From Planococcus maritimus (GTDB taxonomy: Bacteria; Bacillota; Bacilli; Bacillales_A; Planococcaceae): a DNA stretch of 64,000 nucleotides. Location of the stretch: the NCBI RefSeq assembly GCF_001592825.1, contig NZ_LTZG01000011.1, positions 186,001 through 250,000 on the forward strand, in the 5' to 3' direction. The notes under the pieces were generated by a model. The model ran no database searches, was not told where the DNA came from, and worked only from the letters and a program-made list of their open reading frames with translations. Positions within the stretch are counted from its first letter, which is position 1. Each line of letters starts with the position of its first letter. Made by a program: the position numbers and the translations under genes. Positions 27,419 through 36,845 of this stretch are shown here, one piece after another.

Positions 27419-28069
27419 TTATTTTTTTGCTCGAGATTTAAAGTCTTTCTCAATCTGCGCCTTCCACTCTCGCTTCACTTTCTTCCCGCTCCGGAATGAA
27501 CTGACCGCTTCGCTCAACACTTGGTAATTCAACTCCGTTCCTTCCGCATCCGCATGGTAATCCACCGCAAAATCTTCGTCGACGCCAAATTTTTTGGCCG
27601 TTGCGACCGCGTCGATATTTGCACCAAGGAAAATAAATTCCCAGCCGGCCGCCTTTTTCGAGGCAATCATTTCATGGATTTTCTTATACGTGTATTCGCA
27701 GCTGGAATTCTCCAAGCCGTCCGTCGTAATGACGAACATCACCCGATCGGCTTGATGCTTTTTCAACGTGCCTTTTTGAGCGTTGCTAATTTTTTGGATG
27801 GTCGAACCAACAGCATCGAGCAAAGCGGTCATTCCGCCCACTTCATAATCGCCATCAGTCATCGGCGAAATACCTTCAAGTGAAATGCGATCATGAAGCA
27901 ATTCGTATCCCTGATTAAACAGCACCGTTGTCACACGGACCTCGCCTGGAAGCTTACGCTGCTTGTCGAGCAAGGCATTGAAACCACCGATCGTATCTTT
28001 CTCAAGCCCCGCCATCGAACCGCTCTTATCCAGAATAAACACCAATTCCGTCGTCTCATTTTTCATCAT
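27419..28069 (-). CDS. VWA-domain protein (TerY/YegL-like)
   Basis: A 216-residue protein that is almost entirely a von Willebrand A domain. The metal-site motif DKSGSM is at residues ~13-18 (DxSxS). GGMTALLDAVG and VMFVITTDGLENSS supply the threonine and aspartate positions, so the metal site looks complete. No signal peptide, hence cytoplasmic. Similar stand-alone VWA proteins occur with tellurium/chemical-stress clusters. The neighbouring macro-domain gene lies upstream in the same direction, 346 bp away and separated by a terminator, so they are not one operon. AAGGAGGAAACG precedes the ATG. Confidence 0.87.
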   Translation of the reverse strand: MMKNETTELVFILDKSGSMAGLEKDTIGGFNALLDKQRKLPGEVRVTTVLFNQGYELLHDRISLEGISPMTDGDYEVGGMTALLDAVGSTIQKISNAQKGTLKKHQADRVMFVITTDGLENSSCEYTYKKIHEMIASKKAAGWEFIFLGANIDAVATAKKFGVDEDFAVDYHADAEGTELNYQVLSEAVSSFRSGKKVKREWKAQIEKDFKSRAKK

Positions 28070-28120
28070 CGTTTCCTCCTTCAGGTTACTTGCTACCCCA
28101 AGGATACGATTTTTCCATAG

Positions 28121-28151
28121 AAAAAAGGTCGCTTTGAAAGCGACCTTTTAC
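28121..28151. repeat. Hairpin duplicating the macro-gene terminator
   Basis: AGGTCGCTTT-GAAAGCGACCT with flanking A and T runs is nearly identical to 28389-28419. It lies just before the VWA gene's start region. The two copies flank a MITE-like element. Confidence 0.75.
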
Positions 28152-28238
28152 CTGAGTGTTGAGGAAGTATATTAATCAGATATGAATAAAATAGGAACGT
28201 CTTTTTGAGATTTAACAATCAATGATCTCTCTTAGTAT

Positions 28239-28375
28239 TTGGAGAGGCGTTCGCTCGACTCCAGTGGTAAAGTGAGACGACCGAGACCCCGCAAGCAGCG
28301 AAGCGGATGAGGAGGCTTGGGCGCGAGCCCACGGAAAGCGAGTGATAAGCTTCGGAAAATACGATTTTCTGGAGT
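28239..28375. repeat. Diverged MITE-like element, second copy
   Basis: Shares GAGACCCCGCA, GAGGAGGCTT and CGGAAAGCG blocks with the elements at 21946 and 53768, but the ends are diverged and the terminal inverted repeat is poor. No reading frame. The remainder of 28070-28415 holds the duplicated hairpins only. Confidence 0.6.
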
Positions 28376-28388
28376 TTCTCGACAAACT

Positions 28389-28419
28389 AAAAAAAGTCGC
28401 TTTGAAAGCGACCTTTTAC
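28389..28419 (-). terminator. Terminator overlapping the macro-domain gene stop
   Basis: On the - strand AGGTCGCTTT-CAAAGCGACTT is followed by TTTTTT. The stop codon (28416-28418) lies in the 5' arm. Confidence 0.8.
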
Positions 28420-29402
28420 GAACCAAGAAGCGCTTCATCAAAAGCAAACAAGGCTTCATTGATTTCAAAAATATTGTATTGTTCCCGCTCGATAAAATAG
28501 CGGACAATCAGATCAAATTTATGGCTGTTCGACAAGCGATAACCGGCTGTCCCGAGCAGTTCCTCGGTCTCGTCTAGGTCTAGTTCAAGCGCAATCGCAA
28601 ACGCCAGAATGGTCTTTTTCTTCGGCGTATAGCCTGGGGAATTTCGGATTTTAGAAAACAGCTTTTTGTCGAGATTGGCCTTTTTGTAAGTCTCGGCATC
28701 GGTCATGCCCCGCGCATCTATGAACCTGAATAACCGCTGCGAAAAGGATTCATCCAAGTCTTCCAAAAGCTCTTCTAGGCTTATTTGCGACTCAAGCACC
28801 TCTCGCAGCTCATGTATCGGGCTTTCTACTAATCGCTGCTTGCGGTAACGGTCAGCTGCTGATTCCAAGACCGCCGCTTCCTGTTCATTGATAAAGCTTT
28901 CAATCGATTCGTAAAGCTTCTGGCTAATACCAAACGACTGCTTGTCCAAGACGACTAGATAGATATCCATATCATGTTCCATCAGGAATGTATCAATCTC
29001 CTCTGCCGCCACCCGCAATGCCGGTTCTTTCGGATAGCCGAAAATACCGGTCGAGATAAGTGGAAACGCAATCGACTCACAACCAAGCTCGACCGCGAGT
29101 TCCAGTGAGTTGCGGTAGCAATTGCGCAGCAGTATTTCCTCATTGCGCCCGCCGCCTTCCCACACCGGACCGACTGTATGGATAATGTACTTCGCATCAA
29201 GTGCAAAGGCGTCGGTGTGCACAGCTTCCCCGACTGCACAATGGCCAATCCGGTCGCACGCTTCCTGCAATTGCTTCGGCCCTGCCGCACGGAAAATCGA
29301 CCCGCACACGCCACCGCCCATTTTCAGGCTGGAGTTTGCGGCATTAACGATTGCGTCAGTTGTCATTTTGGTAAGATCGTTGCGCACGATTTGCAGTGGC
29401 AT
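28416..29402 (-). CDS. Macro-domain protein with a C-terminal helical domain
   Basis: A 328-residue protein. Residues 1-170 are a macro domain (ADP-ribose/O-acetyl-ADP-ribose binding): DAIVNAANSSLKMGGGVCGSIFRAAG, YIIHTVGPVW and LISTGIFGYP (read in pieces) are the ligand loops. Residues ~175-328 are helical and charged and contain TPKKKTILAFAIALELDLDE and a TAGYRLSNSHKFDLIVRYFI stretch that looks like a helix-turn-helix-type module; I cannot name the family. A hydrolase of ADP-ribosylated targets with a DNA- or protein-binding tail is a reasonable inference. It may relate functionally to the VWA gene downstream. Confidence 0.85.
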   Translation of the reverse strand: MPLQIVRNDLTKMTTDAIVNAANSSLKMGGGVCGSIFRAAGPKQLQEACDRIGHCAVGEAVHTDAFALDAKYIIHTVGPVWEGGGRNEEILLRNCYRNSLELAVELGCESIAFPLISTGIFGYPKEPALRVAAEEIDTFLMEHDMDIYLVVLDKQSFGISQKLYESIESFINEQEAAVLESAADRYRKQRLVESPIHELREVLESQISLEELLEDLDESFSQRLFRFIDARGMTDAETYKKANLDKKLFSKIRNSPGYTPKKKTILAFAIALELDLDETEELLGTAGYRLSNSHKFDLIVRYFIEREQYNIFEINEALFAFDEALLGS

Positions 29403-29451
29403 GGGCTCATCCCTTTCTAGTTCTTCTCTCTTTTTATTCTACCACCCGACC

Positions 29452-29550
29452 TGTCCCTGTGCGCCACACAATTTCACGTACCCAGAAGCAAGACACAGCG
29501 CGGGATTTTGGCTTGACGAACGGTTTATTGTCCCTGTGCACCACACAATT
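29452..29550 (-). repeat. Paired dispersed repeat, 77-bp period
   Basis: Units at 29452-29473 and 29529-29550, in reverse orientation, upstream of the macro gene. They run straight into the terminator at 29552. No + strand gene precedes them, unlike the stop-adjacent copies. Confidence 0.9.
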
Positions 29551-29551
29551 C

Positions 29552-29592
29552 AAAAAAACTCCCGCCAGGCATTAAGCCGTGCGGGAGTTTCA
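29552..29592. terminator. Terminator of the hydroxybutyrate dehydrogenase gene
   Basis: AAACTCCCGC pairs with GCGGGAGTTT. An A run on the left gives the - strand its T run. Confidence 0.82.
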
Positions 29593-29628
29593 ACTGCCAT
29601 CGCCAGAATGACTTCTGGCAGAGGGTTT

Positions 29629-30405
29629 TTATTGAGCCGTGTAACCGCCATCGATGACGATTGTTTGGCCTGTGATGCTTTTCGCTTTGTCGCTTGCCAA
29701 GTACAAGGCGCAATCAGCGATTTCAGCGACGTCAAGCAAGCGTTTTTGCGGGACGAGCGGCAAAAGTACTTCTTCTAGTACTTTTTCGAGTGGCACATTG
29801 CGCGTCTTAGCCAAATCGGCCATTTGTCCGCGGACGAGTGGCGTGTCGACATAGCCTGGTGCAACAGCGTTCACTGTAATGCCGTGCTCTGCGCCTTCGA
29901 GCGCTGCTACTTTCGTCAAACCGATGACGCCGTGCTTCGCGCTGTTGTAAGCCGCTTTACCAGAGAAGCCGATCAATCCGTTGATAGACGAAATGTTGAT
30001 GATGCGGCCAAAGCCTTGTTCTTTCATGATCGGGAAGACCGCTTTCGTCAACATGAACGGTGCTGTCAACATGATTTTGATCATCAATTCGTATTTCGCT
30101 GTCGGGAATTCCTCGATTGGCGAAACGTGCTGCAAACCAGCGTTGTTGATGACGATGTCGACGCGGCCGTAAGTGTTTTTCGTTTCCGCTACCAAGTTTT
30201 GAAGATCTTCTTCGCTTGTTACATCGGCTTTTACGCCAATGGCTTCAAATCCTTCGTTTCTCAAAGATTGTGCAGATTCCTGCAGCACTTCATTGTTGAT
30301 ATCCGACAAAACGACTTTCGCTCCGCTTTCTGCGAAATGCTTGCCAATTTCGAAACCGATGCCGCGTGCGGATCCTGTAATCACTACTACTTTTTGCTCT
30401 ACCAT
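29629..30405 (-). CDS. bdhA: 3-hydroxybutyrate dehydrogenase (SDR)
   Basis: A 258-residue classical short-chain dehydrogenase: VVVITGSARGIGFEIG (NAD site), IVINNAGLQHVSP, INISSINGLIGFSGKAAYNSAKHGVIG with the Ser-Tyr-Lys catalytic set, and AVAPGYVDTPLVRGQ. The LQHVSPIEEFP and YVDTPLV patterns fit D-3-hydroxybutyrate dehydrogenase, which makes acetoacetate. GGAGGAATTC precedes the ATG at 30405. It lies 32 bp after a GntP-family permease gene, the same pairing as yxjC and bdhA/yxjF of B. subtilis, but the two CoA-transferase genes between them there are missing. Confidence 0.88.
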   Translation of the reverse strand: MVEQKVVVITGSARGIGFEIGKHFAESGAKVVLSDINNEVLQESAQSLRNEGFEAIGVKADVTSEEDLQNLVAETKNTYGRVDIVINNAGLQHVSPIEEFPTAKYELMIKIMLTAPFMLTKAVFPIMKEQGFGRIINISSINGLIGFSGKAAYNSAKHGVIGLTKVAALEGAEHGITVNAVAPGYVDTPLVRGQMADLAKTRNVPLEKVLEEVLLPLVPQKRLLDVAEIADCALYLASDKAKSITGQTIVIDGGYTAQ

Positions 30406-30437
30406 ATTGAATTCCTCCATTATTGTTTATTCTATTC

Positions 30438-31721
30438 TTAAACTAAACCAATACCGCCCAAGATGATGCCGACGATGACAGCGATCGTCGGGATGACCAA
30501 TGCCACCACGAACACATCTTTGTAAGTTTCGCGGTGCGACAATCCTGTTACGGCCAACAAAGTCAGCAATGCGCCGTTATTCGGCAGGATCGAAGCGCCC
30601 GATGCCACAGAAGCCATCCGGTGGAAAACTTCCGGGTTGATGCCCGTCGTTTGAGACAGGTTGTAGAATGTATCTCCCAAGGTGCTGAGCGCAATGCCCA
30701 TGCCACCTGAAGCGGACCCCGTGATCATCGCCATGACTTGAATCGCCAATGACTGGGCGACCAACGGATTATCCGACACATTGAGCAACCAGGAAGTGAT
30801 GTTGTCGAATGCCGGAACGATCGCAATGACGGCACCGAATCCGACAGCCGCACTGGTATTTAGGATGGCCATGACAGATCCTTTAGCACCTTCATTAATC
30901 GAGAAGACGAATTTCTTATAATGCTTCACGTTAATCAACATGATCGTGACGATCCCGAGCATCAGCGCGTAAATCGGCTGCAGGTTGACAATATTCAAGA
31001 ATACGACGACCACAATAAGCGGAACGAGCGACAACATCCAGTTCGGTGTCGCCACCTCTTCCTCTTTCGATGCACCAGCTTGTTTGCGAATTTCAAAGCC
31101 CTCGCCTTTAGCTGACAATTTCTTCTCGCGATACGCCAACCAAGCGTAGCCGCCAACCGCCATGATCAATGTCGTGACGATACCGATGACAGGTCCTGCC
31201 ATTGGTGTGGTGTTGTAGGTATCCATCGGGATCAAGTTTTGAATCTGTGGAGTACCTGGCATTGACGTCATCGTAAACGTGAATGCTCCGAGTGCGAAAG
31301 TTGGCACCAGCAATCTGCGTGTTACATTGGCCTCACGGAACAATTCAAGCGCAATCGGGTAGACCGCAAAGACGACTACAAACAAGCTGACGCCTCCGTA
31401 AGTCAATAATGCGGCTGCGATCAAGACGCCTAGAATAGCGCGCTTTCCGCCAATCAGCTGCGTAACCTTCTGTGCAACTGCTCGCGCGGCTCCGGTCTCT
31501 TCCATCAATTTCCCGAACACTGCCCCTAAGAGAAAGATCGGGAACCATTTCTGGACGAAACTTACCAAACCGCTCATATAAGTTTCTGTATACGTGCTAT
31601 AAACATCGAGCCCGCTGAGCAAGGCTACAACGCCGGCCGCTAATGGGGCCACCCAAATGATCGACCAGCCCAAATAGGCAAGCGCAATCAATAAAATTAA
31701 TCCAATTAAAATGCTTAACAT
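30438..31721 (-). CDS. GntP-family permease (YxjC-like)
   Basis: A 427-residue membrane protein with 11-12 hydrophobic segments of the gluconate:H+ symporter family. FPIFLLGAVFGKLMEETGAARAVA, GGVSLFVVVFAVYPIA, TMTSMPGTPQIQNLIP and ITGSASGGMGIALSTLG (pieces) are family motifs. Because the hydroxybutyrate dehydrogenase gene follows in the same transcript, the likely cargo is 3-hydroxybutyrate or acetoacetate rather than gluconate; this is inferred from context. A promoter lies 55 bp upstream. Confidence 0.88.
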   Translation of the reverse strand: MLSILIGLILLIALAYLGWSIIWVAPLAAGVVALLSGLDVYSTYTETYMSGLVSFVQKWFPIFLLGAVFGKLMEETGAARAVAQKVTQLIGGKRAILGVLIAAALLTYGGVSLFVVVFAVYPIALELFREANVTRRLLVPTFALGAFTFTMTSMPGTPQIQNLIPMDTYNTTPMAGPVIGIVTTLIMAVGGYAWLAYREKKLSAKGEGFEIRKQAGASKEEEVATPNWMLSLVPLIVVVVFLNIVNLQPIYALMLGIVTIMLINVKHYKKFVFSINEGAKGSVMAILNTSAAVGFGAVIAIVPAFDNITSWLLNVSDNPLVAQSLAIQVMAMITGSASGGMGIALSTLGDTFYNLSQTTGINPEVFHRMASVASGASILPNNGALLTLLAVTGLSHRETYKDVFVVALVIPTIAVIVGIILGGIGLV

Positions 31722-31775
31722 CTGTTCTCACTTCTTTCTATATCTTTAGCCCTTCACCGTAGTGAAGCAATGCCC

Positions 31776-31803
31776 ATTATACACGAATAAAGATATATTG
31801 AAA
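31776..31803 (-). promoter_or_regulatory. Sigma-A promoter of the GntP-hydroxybutyrate operon
   Basis: On the - strand, TTTCAA (31798-31803), 16 bp, then a perfect TATAAT (31776-31781) preceded by GTG. DNA around it is very AT-rich. Confidence 0.6.
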
Positions 31804-31937
31804 TAGATATAACTCAACTTTGTAAATGATAAAAAATTTTGATATTTCCGTTATAGCCAGTGTTTATCTTATATATTTATTATCAATAGTATGTATTCAT
31901 AAAAAGAATAGTTTATCGGAATAACTGTTTTCAGATC

Positions 31938-32046
31938 TGTCCCTGTGCATTACACAATTCAATACCCTTCCCATCGCCGCGAATCGCGCCATGAGAAGGA
32001 ATGCAGGAACTCCCGGAAAAACTTCGCCCCTGTGCATCACACAATT
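31938..32046 (-). repeat. Paired dispersed repeat, 87-bp period
   Basis: Reverse units at 31938-31959 and 32025-32046. The second has GCCCCTG in place of GTCCCTG. They lie between the GntP promoter and the glpK terminator. Confidence 0.85.
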
Positions 32047-32053
32047 TGCCCAC

Positions 32054-32088
32054 AAAAAAACCCTGCCAACAATATGTTGGCAGGATAA
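32054..32088 (-). terminator. Terminator of glpK
   Basis: On the - strand CCTGCCAACA pairs perfectly with TGTTGGCAGG around three bases, followed by GTTTTTTT. Confidence 0.88.
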
Positions 32089-32123
32089 AGATGAATCTAA
32101 TATAAATTGTCGTGAATAGTCAG

Positions 32124-32145
32124 AATTGTGTCGTGCACAGGGGCA
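32124..32145 (+). repeat. Single dispersed repeat unit abutting the glpK stop codon
   Basis: One unit with GGGGCA instead of GGGACA, ending at the base before the glpK stop (32146). A degenerate half copy (AATTGTCGTGAATAGTCAG) lies 20 bp to the left, as also at 59718. Confidence 0.85.
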
Positions 32146-34514
<2,369 letters not shown>

Positions 34515-34562
34515 CGCTTAACACTCCTTTTCCTTTTAAAGCCACAGCTGGATAAACGTCCA

Positions 34563-34622
34563 TAAAAAAATCCGCAATTAATGAAAGCTCTTCTTAATAG
34601 AAGTACTCATTAATGTGCGAAT
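34563..34622 (-). promoter_or_regulatory. Leader terminator/antiterminator of glpFK
   Basis: On the - strand ATTCGCACATTAATGA pairs with TCATTAATTGCGGAT around an inner ACTTCT/AGAAG stem, followed by TTTTTTT. It lies between the promoter and glpF. This matches the glp leaders controlled by the antiterminator GlpP with glycerol-3-phosphate; the glpP gene itself is not in the window. Confidence 0.85.
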
Positions 34623-34660
34623 CTCCGGGTCTCCAACACAGCTCTGAACTTGTTATCTTT

Positions 34661-34689
34661 AAGTTATACTTAAAAGAAAGCGCTGTCAA
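34661..34689 (-). promoter_or_regulatory. glpFK promoter overlapped by a cre site
   Basis: On the - strand TTGACA (34684-34689) is the -35, with TAACTT 17 bp on as -10 (or TATAAC at 15 bp). The stretch 34674-34689 (TTGACAGCGCTTTCTT) matches the CcpA cre consensus at 15 of 16 positions and covers the -35, so glucose should repress the operon. Confidence 0.8.
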
Positions 34690-34755
34690 TATGTTTTCTG
34701 AATTTTTGTGTAAATATTACAAATACCGGCTCGCCATTTATCATTTTCCCATAAT

Positions 34756-34800
34756 AAAAAGCAGGACTATCCGATGAGTTATCGGATAGTCCTGCTTTTA
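34756..34800. terminator. Terminator of the monooxygenase-PfpI operon
   Basis: AAAAGCAGGACTATCCGAT pairs perfectly with ATCGGATAGTCCTGCTTTT around five bases. A and T runs on both sides make it bidirectional. Confidence 0.9.
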
Positions 34801-34830
34801 TCTCTCATATACAAATATGATTTCTCCAGC

Positions 34831-35115
34831 TTACAGCACAGTCAGTTTGAAAACTTCCCGTGCGGAAACCAAGTCAGCGATATTGTTGCGGTATTCCTGG
34901 TAATGGTCGGAAGCAATATGGCTCTCGAGTGCGTCCATGTCCTGCCATTTTTCATGAAGAACGAAAGTGTCGTCTTCGATGGATTGATGAAGAACATACG
35001 ACAAGCATCCGGCTTCTTGCTTCGACGCTTCCTGAACTTTTTGCAACTCAACTAATAAGCGATCGGCCAATTGTTCTTTCGGCTTGAGAATCGCCGTAAC
35101 GGAAATCGTCTCCAT
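34831..35115 (-). CDS. Antibiotic biosynthesis monooxygenase-fold (ABM) protein
   Basis: A 94-residue ferredoxin-like ABM domain protein (SVTAILKPKEQLADRLLVELQKV at the N-terminus, FVLHEKWQDMDALESHIASDHYQEY in the middle; pieces). Relatives are quinol monooxygenases such as YgiN. Its ribosome site AGGAG is inside the end of the PfpI gene 3 bp upstream, so the two are co-translated, pointing to a shared electrophile/quinone stress role. Confidence 0.87.
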   Translation of the reverse strand: METISVTAILKPKEQLADRLLVELQKVQEASKQEAGCLSYVLHQSIEDDTFVLHEKWQDMDALESHIASDHYQEYRNNIADLVSAREVFKLTVL

Positions 35116-35118
35116 TAC

Positions 35119-35796
35119 TTAATTCTCCTGTTGGCTTCTGTTAGCTAATGCTTTTACCAATTCGTCGCCCAAAGCTTCAGCAGAAAACGGATCGCGGCCA
35201 GTCAACACTTGCTCGTTGCCCCATACCACTTTCTCGTCTGCCGTATAATTCGCCACTTCGCTCATTTTGCCTTCGAGGCTGAATGGCAAGATTTCTGGAA
35301 GGCCTTCTGGTTCGACAGCTTCCGGATAACCGGTGACGTCAAGTCCTGCAATAATGCTTTGGCCATCTGGGCGTTTTGTGAAGACCAACGGCGCCGGTCC
35401 GTGGCATACCGCTGAAACGATATTGCCATTGTCATAGACATCATTGATGATTTTGTGCAAAGTTTCGCTTTCCGCAAGGTCGTACATCGCTCCGTGGCCG
35501 CCCACGACGAACACGACATCGTATGCAGAAGCATCGACGTCTGAAAGAGGCGTCGTGTTGTCCGCTAAGCCGGATTCATACATTTTTTTGTATTTGCCTT
35601 CTGGGTCATACTCTTCCATCAAGCTCACCTGGTCAAGTGTCGGCTTGCCGCCTTTTGGTGAAGCTAAGTCTACTTGATGTCCTGCATTTTGCAAGATCTC
35701 CATCGGCGCGAACAATTCCTCTGCCCACCAGCCGGTTTCGTAATTATTTTCTGTATCTTTATGTCCACTTGATAATACTGCTAATACTTTTGCCAT
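35119..35796 (-). CDS. DJ-1/PfpI-family protein (Hsp31-like)
   Basis: A 225-residue class I glutamine-amidotransferase-like protein. The nucleophile elbow is SAVCHGPAPLVF (~130-141), preceded by VFVVGGHGAMYDLAE with the acidic residue. The opening SSGHKDTENNYETGWWAEEL is typical of Hsp31/glyoxalase III-like members, which degrade methylglyoxal or repair glycated molecules. It begins a two-gene operon with the ABM protein, and a possible sigma-B promoter lies 40-65 bp upstream. GAGGAGGAAC precedes the ATG. Confidence 0.9.
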   Translation of the reverse strand: MAKVLAVLSSGHKDTENNYETGWWAEELFAPMEILQNAGHQVDLASPKGGKPTLDQVSLMEEYDPEGKYKKMYESGLADNTTPLSDVDASAYDVVFVVGGHGAMYDLAESETLHKIINDVYDNGNIVSAVCHGPAPLVFTKRPDGQSIIAGLDVTGYPEAVEPEGLPEILPFSLEGKMSEVANYTADEKVVWGNEQVLTGRDPFSAEALGDELVKALANRSQQEN

Positions 35797-35835
35797 TGAT
35801 AGTTCCTCCTCTGAAATTTCATTCTGCTACTAATT

Positions 35836-35861
35836 CTTCCCGAATTATCTCAGACTCAAAC
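35836..35861 (-). promoter_or_regulatory. Possible sigma-B promoter of the PfpI-ABM operon
   Basis: On the - strand GTTTGA (35856-35861), 14 bp, then GGGAAG (35836-35841), similar to the general-stress consensus GTTTAA/GGGTAT. Several PfpI-type genes of B. subtilis belong to that regulon. Confidence 0.4.
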
Positions 35862-35892
35862 AAACTTACAATTCTTTAAATTTTTTTCTGTC

Positions 35893-36702
35893 TCATACAG
35901 ACTGTTTCGGAAAAAGAGATTTGCCATTTTTCAGGAATCTCCAGACGACGGCTATGAGGAAAATAGCGATGCCTGCCAATAAAACGCCTTGAATAGCACC
36001 GGCCATTTCCGGATCGAGCATCCCGCTCGCATATGCGCTATAGATGCCGAAAAATGCCCAGGCAATCGGGATCGGGAACGCCGCATTTTTGAAGCGCGCC
36101 AAGTAAAACAGCACAAAGCCAATCGCCACCCCTAAAATGACAAGCGTCCAAATCGAATCGGAAATGCCAAAGCCGTCCCAGCCCAACTGCACGAGAGACA
36201 GCGAAATGTTAACGATCGTCGCAATGAATACCCAGGCAGCGTACAAAGTGAAGGCAAGCCCGGCAAGTGTCGACGGAACTTCAAAGCGATGCTTGTAAAT
36301 TCTCTCGATAATGAAGAGCAAGGAAAACAGTAATCCGGCAATCAATAATGTCGACAAGCCAATCCATTCATAGGAGAACACAACGATCCACCCCATATTG
36401 AACAACGAACTTATGATAAATAAAGGCGAAACCAACAGCACCAGCCGGCTGACCCTTTCGTCCTTATATTTAATCAGTAAATACCCTAGCGTAATTAATA
36501 GCAGCGTATAAATGACACCCCAAATCGAGAACGTAAACGGCGCTGGTGAAATGAGCGTCATGTATTTATCTGAAATGTCCTTTTGTGTATTGCCGTTAAA
36601 GAATCCAGAAGACCCGAGATAATTGAATCCAAGCGTCGCAAAATAAGCGATGATGTTCAAAATGGCAAACAGCCGCGTTTTCTTTAATGTGTTTTGGTCC
36701 AT
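35893..36702 (-). CDS. TspO/MBR-like multi-pass membrane protein
   Basis: A 269-residue membrane protein with about eight hydrophobic segments. SPAPFTFSIWGVIYTLLLITLGYLL (~50-75, pieces) and later NMGWIVVFSYEWIG and LAFTLYAAWVFIATIVN resemble the tryptophan-rich sensory/TspO group, but it is longer than classic five-helix TspO (~160 residues). It may bind a porphyrin- or sterol-like ligand; no function is proven. GAGGAGGAAACG precedes the ATG. Transcribed separately from the PfpI gene. Confidence 0.7.
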   Translation of the reverse strand: MDQNTLKKTRLFAILNIIAYFATLGFNYLGSSGFFNGNTQKDISDKYMTLISPAPFTFSIWGVIYTLLLITLGYLLIKYKDERVSRLVLLVSPLFIISSLFNMGWIVVFSYEWIGLSTLLIAGLLFSLLFIIERIYKHRFEVPSTLAGLAFTLYAAWVFIATIVNISLSLVQLGWDGFGISDSIWTLVILGVAIGFVLFYLARFKNAAFPIPIAWAFFGIYSAYASGMLDPEMAGAIQGVLLAGIAIFLIAVVWRFLKNGKSLFPKQSV

Positions 36703-36742
36703 GGTCGTTTCCTCCTCGAAATTTCATTCTTTTGCTGCTGAA

Positions 36743-36829
36743 AATTGTGCGGTGCACAGGGACATTCACACACCAAAACCCCGCTACAGAAAGGTTTCGT
36801 TCTGCCGAATTGTGTGGCGCACAGGGACA
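36743..36829 (+). repeat. Paired dispersed repeat, 65-bp period
   Basis: Units at 36743-36764 and 36808-36829 with an inner AAGGTT block. The second ends 16 bp from the UvrA-like gene stop. Confidence 0.9.
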
Positions 36830-36845
36830 GCGTGCTGCTGCCGCC

